A DNA stretch of 64,000 nt from Modicisalibacter luteus DSM 23508 (GCF_000378505.1 NZ_KB900006.1:1-64000); one strand, 5' to 3'; numbered from the stretch's first letter, positions 18,578 through 29,248 are shown. Translations and numbers: made by a program. Notes: generated from the letters alone by a model not told the origin.

Positions 18578-19834
18578 TCACAGGTTATTGGAACGATACT
18601 TTTCACGGAAACGGCGAATCATGATCACCGACACCATATTCAGGGCAAGGGTCACCACGAACAGCACTAGCCCAAGCGCAAAGGCCGACAGCGTCTCGGC
18701 ACTTTCGAACTCCTGATCACCGGTAAGTGCCGCCACGATCCGCACCGTCACGGTGGTCATGTCTTCTAGCGGGTTTGCCGTCAGGTTGGGACGCATGCCC
18801 GCCGCCATGACTACAATCATGGTCTCACCCAAGGCACGGGATACGGCCAGTAGCGAGGCAGAGATGATGCCGGGCAGCGAGGCAGGCAGCACGACGCTCT
18901 TGATGGTTTCCGCCTTGGTCATACCCAGCGCTAGCGAGCCTTGGCGCATACTGTCAGGCACAGCGGTAATGACATCGTCGGACAGCGACGAGATGAACGG
19001 GATGATCATGATTCCCATGACCAGGCCGGGAGCCAGGGCATTGCTGTACGAAGCGTCCAGCCCCAGCACGCCAGCGATATCCACTACGATGGGTGCCACG
19101 GTAATTGCAGCGAAGAATCCATAAACGACCGTCGGAATGCCGGCCAGCACTTCAAGGACCGGCTTGGCCAGGGTGCGAATACGATCCGGCGCGAACTCTG
19201 CCATGTAAATCGCCGAAAAAAGCCCGACCGGTATCGCCACCATCATGGCAATCAAGGTAATGATGAAGGTACCGACAAAGAGCGGCACCGAACCGAACTG
19301 AGCCGCGCTGCCGGCCTCATCCCCACGGCCTGCCGCCGCTAGAAAGCTGGCTCCCGGGTTCCAGATCGTTCCGGTGATGAATTCCCAGAAACTCTGCATC
19401 TGAAAAAAGCGTACCGCCTCGAAGACGATCGACAGAAGGATGCCTAGCGTTGTGATGATCGACACCATGGCGGCAGCCGCCAGGATGCCCTGGATCACAC
19501 GTTCGATCGCCTGACGCGCATGGAAGTCCGGGCGAACCTGCTTCAATCCTAGCAACAGGCCGATCGCAGCGATGGCGAGACTGGACGCAAGGAGATAAAG
19601 CGTGGGAATTTCAGCACCAAGCAACAGCATGGCAAAGGCGCCTACGGCGCTAACCAACACGGCGGGGCCCGCCGTGATGAGCACCGAAAACCAAGCGTAC
19701 TGGTCAGGCTGGGCATACATTGCCGTTCCGCTGGCGCGCGTACGCGTCGCCTTGGCGCGGGCCATGAAAAAGGCGGCCAACCCCAGGGCGAGCAGCACCC
19801 CACAGAACAGCAGGAAAATCTGGTTGGTCTGCAT
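18578..19834 (-). CDS. pstC: Phosphate ABC transporter permease PstC
   Basis: Second permease of the phosphate importer, 418 residues, with about eight membrane segments and the coupling motif ALGMTKAETIKSVVLPASLP. An extended N-terminal membrane region matches pseudomonad PstC. The open frame continues 18 codons upstream; ATG 19834 is chosen since it has AGAGAG nearby and begins MQTNQIFLLFC, a normal membrane start. Confidence 0.94.
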   Translation of the reverse strand: MQTNQIFLLFCGVLLALGLAAFFMARAKATRTRASGTAMYAQPDQYAWFSVLITAGPAVLVSAVGAFAMLLLGAEIPTLYLLASSLAIAAIGLLLGLKQVRPDFHARQAIERVIQGILAAAAMVSIITTLGILLSIVFEAVRFFQMQSFWEFITGTIWNPGASFLAAAGRGDEAGSAAQFGSVPLFVGTFIITLIAMMVAIPVGLFSAIYMAEFAPDRIRTLAKPVLEVLAGIPTVVYGFFAAITVAPIVVDIAGVLGLDASYSNALAPGLVMGIMIIPFISSLSDDVITAVPDSMRQGSLALGMTKAETIKSVVLPASLPGIISASLLAVSRALGETMIVVMAAGMRPNLTANPLEDMTTVTVRIVAALTGDQEFESAETLSAFALGLVLFVVTLALNMVSVIMIRRFREKYRSNNL

Positions 19835-19903
19835 CTGAACTCTCTTGAAGTGAAGCGGCCTGCAATGAGCTGCGATAGCCGCCAACACCTAGCTACAGGT
19901 TCA

Positions 19904-19927
19904 GGCCGGCAGCGTACGCTACCGGCC
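19904..19927 (-). terminator. Hairpin between pstS and pstC
   Basis: GGCCGG/CCGGCC stem extended by AGCG/CGCT, no T tract. Position just after pstS suggests partial termination or mRNA stabilisation giving more PstS than PstCAB. Confidence 0.6.
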
Positions 19928-19947
19928 CGGTCATCACTGTTTTCCGA

Positions 19948-20961
19948 TTACTTAAGGTCGGACAGCTCTAGCTTAGCGTGACTCTCGACTTCCTGACGTG
20001 CTTCGGCACGATCCTCTTCCGGCAACGGAATCAAGCCGATGCCTTTCAGGTAGCCCATCGGACCGATCATCTGCTCGCTCATGAACAAGTTGGCGTACTC
20101 ATGCATCGGCGGCACTTCTTCGGCATGCTGGTTCTTGATATAGAAGAACATGGAGCGTGACACCGGATAGTCGCCAGAGCTGATCGCTTCAGGCTCCGGA
20201 GCAACGCCATCGACGGAAGCCCCGCTCAGGGAGTCGGCATTCTCTTCCAGGAAGGAGTAACCGAAGATACCGAAGGCATCGGTGTTTTCCGTGAGGCGCT
20301 GCACGATCAGGTTGTCGTTTTCACCGGCATCGATATAGGCACCGTCGGAACGGATATCGGTATACGCTTCGCCACCGTAAGCTTCCATATCCTCGGATGC
20401 CGCTTCCATGACCAGCTCTTCAAACGCATCACGCGTGCCGGAAGTGGTCGGCGGACCGTACACAGTGATCTTGCGGTCAGGCAGTGAGGAGTCGATATCG
20501 CTCCAGTTCTTGTAGGGATTGTCGACGAGCTGACCATCCTGCGGCACCTTCGCAGCCAAGGCCTTGAAGATCTGTTCACGAGTCAGGTTGATCTGCTCGT
20601 TGCTGTTGGACTGGGCGAAGGCGATACCGTCGTAGCCAATCTTGGCTTCGGTAATGTCGGTCACCCCATTTTCCTGACAACGCTCGAACTCGGACGTTTT
20701 CATGCGACGCGAGGCGTTGGTGATATCCGGGGTACCTTCACCGACACCGTTACAGAACAGACGCAGGCCGCCACCGGAACCGGTCGACTCGATGACCGGC
20801 GTGGGATACTGCGTGGTAGCGCCAAATTCCTCGGCAACGTAGCTGGCGAACGGATACACCGTACTGGAACCGACGATACGGACCTGCTCACGCGCTTGTG
20901 CGACCCCGATGACGCCCATCACGGCGGCAGCGACAGCGGTAGTCTTGAGGATGCGATTCAT
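19948..20961 (-). CDS. pstS: Periplasmic phosphate-binding protein PstS
   Basis: Captures phosphate for PstCAB. 337 residues with a signal peptide (about 1-23, ending AQA), then VRIVGSSTVYPFA, and phosphate-binding segments STGSGGGLRLFC and PTTSGTRDAFEEL. The form belongs to the Pseudomonas-like cluster rather than the enteric one. A Pho box lies 61 bases upstream. Confidence 0.95.
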   Translation of the reverse strand: MNRILKTTAVAAAVMGVIGVAQAREQVRIVGSSTVYPFASYVAEEFGATTQYPTPVIESTGSGGGLRLFCNGVGEGTPDITNASRRMKTSEFERCQENGVTDITEAKIGYDGIAFAQSNSNEQINLTREQIFKALAAKVPQDGQLVDNPYKNWSDIDSSLPDRKITVYGPPTTSGTRDAFEELVMEAASEDMEAYGGEAYTDIRSDGAYIDAGENDNLIVQRLTENTDAFGIFGYSFLEENADSLSGASVDGVAPEPEAISSGDYPVSRSMFFYIKNQHAEEVPPMHEYANLFMSEQMIGPMGYLKGIGLIPLPEEDRAEARQEVESHAKLELSDLK

Positions 20962-21021
20962 GCGGGTAACTCCTGTCGATGAGAGTGATCAACCTTCGCG
21001 AGACACAAGATGCCCAATGAA

Positions 21022-21040
21022 GATGACAGCTTTATGACAG
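21022..21040 (-). promoter_or_regulatory. Pho box of the pst operon
   Basis: Minus strand CTGTCATAAAGCTGTCATC: two CTGTCAT direct repeats 11 bases apart, almost exactly the PhoB consensus. It indicates induction by phosphate limitation. Confidence 0.93.
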
Positions 21041-21058
21041 CCGCTACGAACAGCCTAG

Positions 21059-21781
21059 TCAAAAGAGTAGACCCAAGGCTGCGATGATGCTCAATATTAG
21101 CGAAGACCACTGGAGGGTATTCCGATCGAGGCGATGAGCCATACGTGACGCCAGCAAGTTACCTAGCACCACAGCAGGCAAGAAGCTAGCTGCCATTCCC
21201 AAATGCCAAAGCTGAATTCTGCCGGCAAGAAGCAAGGCCAATAATGTCATCGTGGCACTTACGATGAAGAACGCCGACAGGTTTGCACGCGCCGAATCCG
21301 CAGGCAGACGATGCATAAGCAGTGCGATAGGCGGCCCGCCGATGGCCGACACGGTTCCGAAGATGCCCGAGACGATGCCAGCGACGAACAGGTTAAGCCG
21401 GTTCAAGGGCAGGCTGACATTAAGCAGACTGACTGCCACTGACGACAATACGATCAAGGCGATAAGCTTTTCCAGAACAGCCAGTGGAGCCACCAACAGC
21501 AGACAGACGCCCAGTGCGGTACCTGGCACTCGCCCCACCAATGCCATCCCCACCGCATTCAGGCGGATTTCCCGTCGATAGGCCCCGATCATCATTAGCG
21601 CTACAAGTAGACCGAACATGACGAGAACGGTCGGCACCAGGCGCGGCTCCATCATTAGAATCAAGGGAGTGCCAATAACCGCCAGGCCGAACCCGGTAGC
21701 CCGCTGAACAAAGGCCCCCAGGAACAGACTGCCTGCGCACCCGAGCCAGACCCAGCCAGACACACCTATCCACTCAGCCAC
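21059..21781 (-). CDS. TSUP (TauE/SafE) family permease
   Basis: Membrane protein with about eight hydrophobic segments and the family pattern RATGFGLAVIGTPL near the N-terminus and GTVSAIGGPPIALL after the middle. Relatives export sulfite, sulfoacetate or other organosulfonates; substrate unknown. Start is taken as GTG 21781 (240 residues), which overlaps the end of the upstream MFS gene by 8 bases; the longer frame (to 21883) lies inside that gene and encodes no membrane-like sequence. The overlap suggests coupled translation. Confidence 0.82.
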   Translation of the reverse strand: MAEWIGVSGWVWLGCAGSLFLGAFVQRATGFGLAVIGTPLILMMEPRLVPTVLVMFGLLVALMMIGAYRREIRLNAVGMALVGRVPGTALGVCLLLVAPLAVLEKLIALIVLSSVAVSLLNVSLPLNRLNLFVAGIVSGIFGTVSAIGGPPIALLMHRLPADSARANLSAFFIVSATMTLLALLLAGRIQLWHLGMAASFLPAVVLGNLLASRMAHRLDRNTLQWSSLILSIIAALGLLF

Positions 21782-22961
21782 GCAACGCCGATCCCGAAAG
21801 AACCCGGACACTAAAATTACCCAACAGGGCGGCCCCCAGCATGGTAAGTACCATTGGCCAGGCACTGGGAATCTCGAACGCACCGACCAGCACCCCAGCC
21901 AATGCGCCGCAGGAAAACTGGATACTGCCCATCAATGCAGTTGCCGTGGCGCTCATTCCAGGAAAATTATCCAGCATGGAAGACATGGCGTTCGGGCTGA
22001 TCAACCCCTGCATACCAACAAAGAGTGTCATCAGCGGTACGACAACGGCCAGCGCATCGAGTCCGGTAGCAAACACCAGTACCAGCAGAAGCCCGGTCAC
22101 CAGTTGGATGCCCAGCCCCCACAATAGGTTCTGCTGTGGGGCGCGCCGCTTGAGCAGCCGAATGTTCAGCCGGTTCGACGCAGCCATGACGATAATATTG
22201 GCACCGAAGATGAAGGGATAAACAGCCGGCGATACCCCGTAGTAGTCCATGTAGAGAAACGGCGACCCGGTAATGAAGGCAAACATTCCGGCAAACGACA
22301 TGGCCACGGCACTGATGTAACCCATTGCTTCACGGTGGCGAAGTACGGCGAGATAATTGGCCAATATCTGCCTTGGCCCGGCGACCTCGGCATCGGCGCT
22401 ACGCGTTTCGGGAAGATAGCGGCTAAGCAGCCACAGTACGAATGCAGCATATGCACTAAGAAAGGCAAAGATCAGCCACCAATCGGCCAGATACAGCAGC
22501 GCGCTGCCCAAGGCTGGGGCCACCAGAGGCGCCAGCAACATGATCATTACCATGGTCGAGAAGACCTTGGCAGCCTCGCGCCCACTAAAGCAGTCACGCA
22601 CGATAGCCGAGGAGTTGACCACCGAGGCCCCTCCCCCCAAGGCCTGAATGAAACGTAACGCCCAAAGCATTTCCAGCGACTCGACCTGGGTGATGGCCAG
22701 GCTGGCAAGCATGAACGTCAGAATGCCTCCAAAAAGAACCGGCCGTCGTCCTACCCGGTCGGACAAAGGCCCGAAGACAAGTTGACCCAATGCGAAACCG
22801 AACAGGAAGACACTGACCGATAACTCGGTAAGGTGAACACTGGCACCTACGCTTTCGGCGAGCGCCGGAATTGCCGGAAGATAGGCATCGATAGCCAGCG
22901 GCGCGAGAGCCGTGTTTGCCGCGACCAGTAATGCGATGCGTCGAGAATCAAACTGATGCAT
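21774..22961 (-). CDS. Bcr/CflA-type MFS multidrug efflux pump
   Basis: Twelve-segment drug:proton antiporter of 395 residues. The motif-A loop GPLSDRVGRRPVLFGG (between segments 2 and 3) and the ALGGGASVVNSSAIVRD segment are typical of the Bcr/CflA group. AAGGAGG lies 5 bases before ATG 22961; the upstream open frame is not coding. About 85 bases upstream on its strand is a run of nine G (C9 at 23046-23054). Confidence 0.88.
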   Translation of the reverse strand: MHQFDSRRIALLVAANTALAPLAIDAYLPAIPALAESVGASVHLTELSVSVFLFGFALGQLVFGPLSDRVGRRPVLFGGILTFMLASLAITQVESLEMLWALRFIQALGGGASVVNSSAIVRDCFSGREAAKVFSTMVMIMLLAPLVAPALGSALLYLADWWLIFAFLSAYAAFVLWLLSRYLPETRSADAEVAGPRQILANYLAVLRHREAMGYISAVAMSFAGMFAFITGSPFLYMDYYGVSPAVYPFIFGANIIVMAASNRLNIRLLKRRAPQQNLLWGLGIQLVTGLLLVLVFATGLDALAVVVPLMTLFVGMQGLISPNAMSSMLDNFPGMSATATALMGSIQFSCGALAGVLVGAFEIPSAWPMVLTMLGAALLGNFSVRVLSGSALRG

Positions 22962-23151
22962 AAGCCTCCTTGCTGGTCCAGCGACAGGAACCAAGACCAT
23001 AAGGGGGCTAATCATAACAGCGAAGATGTCAGGGCGCGCGTACCACCCCCCCCCTTGCACACGGCAAACAGGAAGAAACCCAAGGCAACGGGGCTTCAAA
23101 AAAGGACTAGGGCCATGAAAGCACGTAGAGAACGCGAAGCGACCCCTGGGG

Positions 23152-23544
23152 CTAACGCTGTAGCTCTTGGCTGACGAACGCTTCGCCAGCGAGTATCTGC
23201 TGGATTGCCAGCGGCAGTTCATCCGGCTCCCCCTTGAGAATGTAGCCGCTGGCACCGGCATCGAACGCCTGCTCGACGTAGTGTTTTTCTCCATGTCCCG
23301 ACAGCATGGCGCAAGGCAAGCCAGGCTGCTGCTCATGAAGTTTTCTGATCAACTCCATGCCGCTCATGCCTGGCAGTGACATGTCAATGAGCACCAGGTC
23401 CGGTGAAGGGACAGGAAATCGCTCGAGGGCAGCTTCTGCGCTTTCAACAACACCCACCACCTCAAGAGACGCCTCCAGCGCGAGGAATTCGGTCAACATA
23501 TCCCGCATCAGCGGATTGTCTTCAACCACGAAAATCCGAGCCAT
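23152..23544 (-). CDS. Receiver-only response regulator
   Basis: Single phosphoreceiver domain, 130 residues, with acidic pair ED (8-9), phosphorylation Asp54 in LVLIDMSLPG and conserved Lys in GYILKGEPDEL. No DNA-binding domain follows, unlike the LuxR-type regulators usually paired with this kinase class. AAGGAG, formed by the last codons of the kinase gene, sits 5 bases before ATG 23544, so translation is coupled. It may work by a protein contact or pass the phosphate on. Confidence 0.88.
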   Translation of the reverse strand: MARIFVVEDNPLMRDMLTEFLALEASLEVVGVVESAEAALERFPVPSPDLVLIDMSLPGMSGMELIRKLHEQQPGLPCAMLSGHGEKHYVEQAFDAGASGYILKGEPDELPLAIQQILAGEAFVSQELQR

Positions 23545-23546
23545 AA

Positions 23547-26294
23547 TCACTCCTTGATGTTGCCGACACTTAGCGTGTTACAGGGCACGCGAATGATCAC
23601 CTGCATCCCCCTGCCTAAAGAGGACTCGATGTACATACGCCCCCCGACCTGACGTAGCCGCTCCCGCACGCTCGACAATCCGAAGCCGGTTCCCTGACGT
23701 TCAGCCCCCGTTGCTTTGTGCATCCCCAGCCCTTGATCTTCGACACGGATGATCAGGTCCTGCTGAGTCTGTTTCAGCTCAACGGTAGCGCGATCAACAC
23801 CGGCATGCTTTTTTACGTTGAACAGTAACTCTCGCACGACCTGGAAGAGCAGCACGCGAAGATCCTCGTCGAGAGCGGGCATGGTACGCCCGGTTATCAG
23901 TTCAACGTCGAGGCCGTGCAACTCAAGCATCTGTCGTTGCAGCCACTCCAGAGCATCGGCCAAGCCTTCTGTCTTGAGAATCGGGGGGCTGAGGTCCACG
24001 GTCAACTGACGCGTGGTACCAATCGCCTGCTTGATGAGTTCCCGCGTTTCCTCAACCATGTCTGCAAACGCCATCTGCCGGTCAAGGGTCAGCCGGTTGC
24101 TGACCATACGCAACTTCATCTGCAAGGCATACAGTAATTGTTGCAGGTCGTCGTGGAGAATCTGCGATACCCGGCGACGCTCCTCCTGCTCAGCCATCGT
24201 TAGGCTGTATGCCATACGACGTACTTCTTCTTCCGCCCGCTTGCGTTCGTCGATATCAGTATTCGTGCCAAACCAACCCACGATCTTGCCTACACCGTCA
24301 CGAAGGGGAATACCACGGGCCGCAACCCAGCGCCAATTGTCGCTGCGCGCATGCCAAAGGCGATACTCCACTAAGTAGGGCTGTCCAGAGCGGGTGGAAC
24401 GCTGCCAAGCTCGTTCAATCGATGCCACATCGTCCGGGTGAACTACACGCTTCCAGTCCCCCTTCAGCCAGCTCTCAGCATCTTGTCCAGTAAAAGCTCG
24501 CCAGGAAGGCGAGTCCTCGGCCTTGCGTCCCGTGGCATCGGTACTCCAGATGATTTGTGCAGAGGTAGTCACCAGCAGACGGAAACGTTCTTCACTTTCG
24601 GCAAGGGACTGCGTTCTTTCGGCAACCAGCTCCTCAAGCCGGTCCATCGTCATGCGCTGGTCATGAATATCGTTGGCCGATCCGAACCAGTGGGTAATAT
24701 CGCCATCGTCGTTGCATATCGGCACAGCCTCGACCAGAAACCACCCGTAGCTGCCATCGGAACGACGCATACGATGTTCATCGCGAAAGCGCATGCCAGT
24801 CTCTACCGCATGCCGATACTTATCCAGAACAGCGTTCCGATCATACGGATGGATAGCCTCCATCCAGCCATAACCATTCGCCTCCTGGGATGACTGGCCG
24901 GTATATTCCGTCCAGCGACGATTGACCCACACTCGTTGCCCACCGGGATCAGCCTGCCAGAGCATATCGGGGGCCAGATCGGCAATGGCATGAAAGCGGG
25001 TTTCGCTTTCATAGCGTGCCTGTTCGGCGTGCTTGTGCGCCGTGATATCGATCACGAACTCTACGCACTCGTTCTCGCTGAGCTGTGCCCCTGCAAACAA
25101 GCCCCACCAGCGCGTTCCATCAGGGCGCACCAGCTCTTTTTCATAGGGTGTAAAACGACCATTGGCCTTCAGTTCTTTGAAGGCCTGCAAAGTTCGAGGC
25201 ATCCATTCAGGTAAGGTGATAAGTTCTGAGCTCAATTCGCCACGTTGCAAGGCCTCACGTCGCAGCCCGGTCATACGCAGAAACGTGTCATTGGCTTCGA
25301 GGAAGGTGCTTTGCATATCGAAGAACAGCACACCGACCGTCTCGATTTTTAGCACACGCGCAATTCGCCGTTCACTGTCACGCAACGCTTCTTCCATTCG
25401 GCGTCGCTCGGTGAGGTCAAGCATGGAGCCGATCATGCGATAGGCGTGGCCGGCACTGTTCCGGGCGATGTAGCCGCGATCAAGAAATGCCCCGTACGTG
25501 CCGTCCTGGTTTCGAAAGCGATATTCGTCGCTCCAAGTTTCCATGCCACCGTCGATGGCGGCATGGATACCCCGTAAGACTTGGCTGCGATCCTCAGGAT
25601 GAATGTTTTCGTACCACCACTCGATGGTCGACCCAAGCTCCGCCTTTGAATAACCAAGCCGGGAAACGATGGCCTCGTTCCATTCGAGGCTGTCATCCTT
25701 CAGGTTCCAGTCCCAGATAATATCGTTGGTTGCGCGCCCAACAAGGCGATAGCGCTCGTCGCTTTCACGTAGCGCTTCCTCCACCCTTGCACGTTTCATC
25801 TGGGCGGTTGTCTCAAGTACCGTGGCCAATACCCCACCAATATCGCCGTTATCATCAAGAACAGGACTGAACGACAGCGTAAAGTACGCTTCTTCAGGAG
25901 TGTCGTTTCGCTCAAGCACCAATCGTTGATTCTCGAACGTGAGCGACTCCCCACGCTCAAACACTTTTTCGAAAATAGGGGCATTGAATTCCCATATCTC
26001 GGGCCAGCACTCCCGTCTTGGCTGCCCCAGCCCCCGTGGATGCTTGTTGCCCATGACCTCGCGATAGCCATCGTTATAAATCTGCACGAGCTGCGAACCC
26101 CAGAGCAGGATCATGGGCGTTGGCGATGCGACGACAAGCCCGGCAGTGGTACGCAAACTCATCGACCAGTTTTCTACTGGGCCCAGAAGTGTCTGCGTCC
26201 ATGATTTTTCGCGACAACATTGCGCGAGCTCGCCCTCATTACAGAAAAGCCTCGCTGACAAGTTCTGTCGGACGTCGTGATCGGTTGACGACAC
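23547..26294 (-). CDS. Multi-PAS sensor histidine kinase (HisKA_3 class)
   Basis: A 915-residue cytosolic kinase with no membrane segment. About five PAS/PAC units fill residues ~50-690 (seen from repeated blocks such as YRLVGRATNDIIWDWN, FHAIADLAPDMLWQ and FRLLVTTSAQIIWS, each followed by DITHW/D-ITERK-like ends). The phosphoacceptor is His714 in QILHDDLQQ, as in NarX-like kinases, with Asn near 826 and GLGM/GFGLSSV nucleotide boxes. Start is GTG 26294; no good ATG exists before the first PAS. It is coupled to the receiver-only protein. The signal is unknown; PAS blocks may bind haem, flavin or small ligands. Confidence 0.88.
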   Translation of the reverse strand: MSSTDHDVRQNLSARLFCNEGELAQCCREKSWTQTLLGPVENWSMSLRTTAGLVVASPTPMILLWGSQLVQIYNDGYREVMGNKHPRGLGQPRRECWPEIWEFNAPIFEKVFERGESLTFENQRLVLERNDTPEEAYFTLSFSPVLDDNGDIGGVLATVLETTAQMKRARVEEALRESDERYRLVGRATNDIIWDWNLKDDSLEWNEAIVSRLGYSKAELGSTIEWWYENIHPEDRSQVLRGIHAAIDGGMETWSDEYRFRNQDGTYGAFLDRGYIARNSAGHAYRMIGSMLDLTERRRMEEALRDSERRIARVLKIETVGVLFFDMQSTFLEANDTFLRMTGLRREALQRGELSSELITLPEWMPRTLQAFKELKANGRFTPYEKELVRPDGTRWWGLFAGAQLSENECVEFVIDITAHKHAEQARYESETRFHAIADLAPDMLWQADPGGQRVWVNRRWTEYTGQSSQEANGYGWMEAIHPYDRNAVLDKYRHAVETGMRFRDEHRMRRSDGSYGWFLVEAVPICNDDGDITHWFGSANDIHDQRMTMDRLEELVAERTQSLAESEERFRLLVTTSAQIIWSTDATGRKAEDSPSWRAFTGQDAESWLKGDWKRVVHPDDVASIERAWQRSTRSGQPYLVEYRLWHARSDNWRWVAARGIPLRDGVGKIVGWFGTNTDIDERKRAEEEVRRMAYSLTMAEQEERRRVSQILHDDLQQLLYALQMKLRMVSNRLTLDRQMAFADMVEETRELIKQAIGTTRQLTVDLSPPILKTEGLADALEWLQRQMLELHGLDVELITGRTMPALDEDLRVLLFQVVRELLFNVKKHAGVDRATVELKQTQQDLIIRVEDQGLGMHKATGAERQGTGFGLSSVRERLRQVGGRMYIESSLGRGMQVIIRVPCNTLSVGNIKE

Positions 26295-26491
26295 GGGTTG
26301 ATTACCTACTTATCTGAGCAGTCGTGTCCGGCATTGTGACATACCGGCAACACATCCAAACGATATTGGCTCCATTTGGACTCCGTGGGTTTCCTCAAAG
26401 TGCAATAAACCTTTGCTAGACATGAAAAACACATGTCTCAACCATGACAACCATGCCATGGCAGACAATAAGAAACCACGCGGGGAATATA

Positions 26492-28165
26492 ATGAAAGCA
26501 CTCGACAACATGTCTGTTCGTTTCAGTTGGACACTGATTCTGGCAACGTTCAGCTTGCTATTGATTATTGTCGGCGCTATGGGCCTCTACTCGAATCACT
26601 TCAGTCGCCAGGCGTTCGGCACACTGAACCAGCTCAATGTCGAGCAGACCACAGCGCTCAATCACGCCTACATCGACATGCTCCGCGCCCGAGTGGAGAT
26701 GGATCGTGCTGCCGAGCTGATTCGCGTACCTTCGTTCGACCAACCCGGGCCGGTTATCAAACACGCCGAGTCGTTAATGCAAAGTGCCGATGCCGCTTTC
26801 GAGCGATTCTTGTCCGTACCAGCTCAACAAAGCCAGCTAGAGGCCATCGACACACTGACCCAACGCTTCCAGTCACTGCTGAATACTGGCCTTTCTCTAC
26901 AACTCATGGTCCTCGAGGACGGTGACTTCTCCGGGTATCGCTCAGGACAATCCCGAGTCAGCGAGATGAGCCAGGCCTTTATGGAAAGTGCCGACGAGTT
27001 CGTTCTTGCTTCTCAACTCAGTGGCAATGCGCTGGTTGATCAATTCCATCAATCCAGTGGCTGGATGGATCGCGCCATTGCCGTTGCCGTTGCTCTCGCT
27101 CTCGCACTGATGGGCTTGGTGCTCTGGGGCGTAACCAGTAACGTAATCCGCCCCCTGCGCCGGGTCGGAGACCATTTCGAGCGTATGGCAAACGGCGATC
27201 TGTCCGAGGTGGTGGAGCACCGAGGCCACAACGAGATCGGCAAGCTCTATCAGGGCCTCAGCGCCATGCAGCATAGCCTGGCCGAGACGGTGGCCCATAT
27301 ACGCCATAGCAGCCAGGAGGTGCATGACGGTGCCTACCACATCGCTAGCGGCAACAACGATCTCTCGTCGCGCACCGAACAGCAGTCGGCCGCCCTGGTG
27401 GAGACGGCCAGCAGCATGGACGAGCTGACCTCAACGGTAACTCAGAATGCCGAGAACGCACGCCAGGCCAGCCGGCTGGCCGCCAATGCCGCTCATACAG
27501 CGCGACAAGGCGGTAACGTCATGAGCAACGTCGTCGATACCATGCGAGACATCAACCACAGCGCACGGCAAGTGGCCGAGATCATTGGCGTCATCGACGA
27601 AATTGCCTTCCACACCAATATTCTGGCACTCAATGCCTCTGTCGAGGCAGCCCGCGCCGGGGAACAAGGACGTGGATTTGCCGTCGTCGCCGGTGAGGTG
27701 CGTGAATTGGCTGGACGCAGCGCCACTGCGGCCAGCCAGGTTCGCGAACTGATTCAAGCTTCCTCCGAAAAGGTGGCAAATGGTACAGCCTTGGTGGATC
27801 GGGCCGGGAATACCATGGAAGACATCGTGGCCGAGATCCAGCGCGTCAACGACATCATGGAAGAAATCGCCAACGCATCATCCGAACAGAGTCACGGCAT
27901 CGCTCAGGTCAACCAGGCCATCGATCAGATGGAGCGTGTCACCCAGCAGAATACCCGATTGGTGCTGGAAGCCGCCGAAGCATCACAGGCCCTGGAGCAA
28001 TCTGCCATCGCAATGCGAGATAGTGTGGCCCACTTCCGGCTGGCCGAGCGAAGCGCCGATAGCGAGGGTACATCCCGTAACGAGCTGGCTTCGCCGAGCC
28101 AAAGGCTACTTGGCAGTACCGACGAACCCCGAGACTCGGAATCGCCGATGTTGACCTACGCCTGA
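26492..28165 (+). CDS. Methyl-accepting chemotaxis protein
   Basis: Membrane chemoreceptor, 557 residues. Membrane segment one about 12-32, a Tar-type four-helix periplasmic domain about 35-190, segment two about 195-215, HAMP ([20 protein letters not shown]), then the signalling hairpin with the tip block [20 protein letters not shown]. No C-terminal NWETF-like pentapeptide. GGGGA precedes ATG 26492. The ligand is unknown. A kinase/receiver pair is divergent upstream, which does not prove a link. Confidence 0.92.
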   Translation: MKALDNMSVRFSWTLILATFSLLLIIVGAMGLYSNHFSRQAFGTLNQLNVEQTTALNHAYIDMLRARVEMDRAAELIRVPSFDQPGPVIKHAESLMQSADAAFERFLSVPAQQSQLEAIDTLTQRFQSLLNTGLSLQLMVLEDGDFSGYRSGQSRVSEMSQAFMESADEFVLASQLSGNALVDQFHQSSGWMDRAIAVAVALALALMGLVLWGVTSNVIRPLRRVGDHFERMANGDLSEVVEHRGHNEIGKLYQGLSAMQHSLAETVAHIRHSSQEVHDGAYHIASGNNDLSSRTEQQSAALVETASSMDELTSTVTQNAENARQASRLAANAAHTARQGGNVMSNVVDTMRDINHSARQVAEIIGVIDEIAFHTNILALNASVEAARAGEQGRGFAVVAGEVRELAGRSATAASQVRELIQASSEKVANGTALVDRAGNTMEDIVAEIQRVNDIMEEIANASSEQSHGIAQVNQAIDQMERVTQQNTRLVLEAAEASQALEQSAIAMRDSVAHFRLAERSADSEGTSRNELASPSQRLLGSTDEPRDSESPMLTYA

Positions 28166-28231
28166 CTGCTAGGCGCACCGTGACACGCTTGATAAAGTGA
28201 GTGACCGTCACGAACCAAGGAACTGCAAGAC

Positions 28232-29167
28232 ATGGCAAAGGACAAGCTGAGCCAACTCAAATCGATGACTACAGTCGTCGCAGACACCGGCGATCTGGAC
28301 GCCATTCGGCGCTTCTCACCCACCGACGCCACAACCAACCCGTCGCTGATTCTGCAGGCCGCTCAGCATGAGAGCCGGCGCGCAAGGATGGCCGAGCTGG
28401 CACGCGAAAGCACCGATATCGACGATGCCGTCGATGCCGTGGCCGTCGAGGTCGGGGCCGAGATCAGCGAGCTGGTGCCAGGCTACGTCTCGACGGAAGT
28501 GAGTGCCCGACTCTCCTTCGATACCCAGGCTACCTTGGCTCGTGCCCACTCGCTGATCGAGCGTTATGAACGACGCGACATCTCGCGGGATCGTATCCTG
28601 ATCAAGGTCGCTTCCACTTGGGAAGGCATCCGAGCCGCCGAGCAACTTGAGCGCGAAGGCATTCACACCAACCTTACTCTCCTGTTCAGCTTTGCTCAGG
28701 CCCAAGCTTGCGCCGACGCGGGCGTTACTCTGATCTCGCCGTTCGTTGGGCGCATTCTCGACTGGTATAAGGTAAAGGAGCCCAACGCCGATTTCACCGG
28801 CCAGTACGATCCAGGTGTCCAGTCGGTCAAGCGCATTTATGAGCACTACAAGGGGCATGGCTACAAGACAGTGGTCATGGGAGCAAGCTTCCGCAACAGC
28901 GGAGAGATCGAAGCACTGGCAGGCTGCGACCGACTGACCATCTCGCCGCAACTGCTCGAGGAATTAGCCACGAGTGAGGGAACACTGGAACGGCAGCTCA
29001 CGGCACTGGAAGCCGAGACCTCTCCCCCCGAACCCTTCGTTGAAAGTGAATTTCGCTGGGAAATGAACGAGGACGCCATGGCCACGGAGAAACTGGCCGA
29101 AGGCATACGCAAGTTCATGGGCGATCAGCGCAAGCTCGAAGAGTTGCTGGCCGAGCTACGCCGCTAG
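28232..29167 (+). CDS. tal: Transaldolase
   Basis: Pentose-phosphate enzyme transferring dihydroxyacetone units between sugar phosphates. The protein has 311 residues, [16 protein letters not shown] at the start, TTNPSLIL, and the Schiff-base Lys125 in [11 protein letters not shown]; this is the TalB class. AAGGA precedes ATG 28232. It is followed by a strong terminator and is convergent with the STAS gene. The order transaldolase, STAS protein, PPM regulator, MlaA is also found in Pseudomonas aeruginosa. Confidence 0.95.
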   Translation: MAKDKLSQLKSMTTVVADTGDLDAIRRFSPTDATTNPSLILQAAQHESRRARMAELARESTDIDDAVDAVAVEVGAEISELVPGYVSTEVSARLSFDTQATLARAHSLIERYERRDISRDRILIKVASTWEGIRAAEQLEREGIHTNLTLLFSFAQAQACADAGVTLISPFVGRILDWYKVKEPNADFTGQYDPGVQSVKRIYEHYKGHGYKTVVMGASFRNSGEIEALAGCDRLTISPQLLEELATSEGTLERQLTALEAETSPPEPFVESEFRWEMNEDAMATEKLAEGIRKFMGDQRKLEELLAELRR

Positions 29168-29199
29168 CCAGGCAAGGCTTATTCTTGCCCTGCCAAACC

Positions 29200-29231
29200 A
29201 AAAAACGCCCGGCTTCAGCCGGGCGTTTTTT
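29200..29231. terminator. Bidirectional terminator tal / STAS gene
   Basis: AAAAAACGCCCGGC/GCCGGGCGTTTTTT with a TTCA loop; runs of six A and six T make it work on both strands. Confidence 0.97.
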
Positions 29232-29248
29232 GCGCGTCTTGCGCTGCT

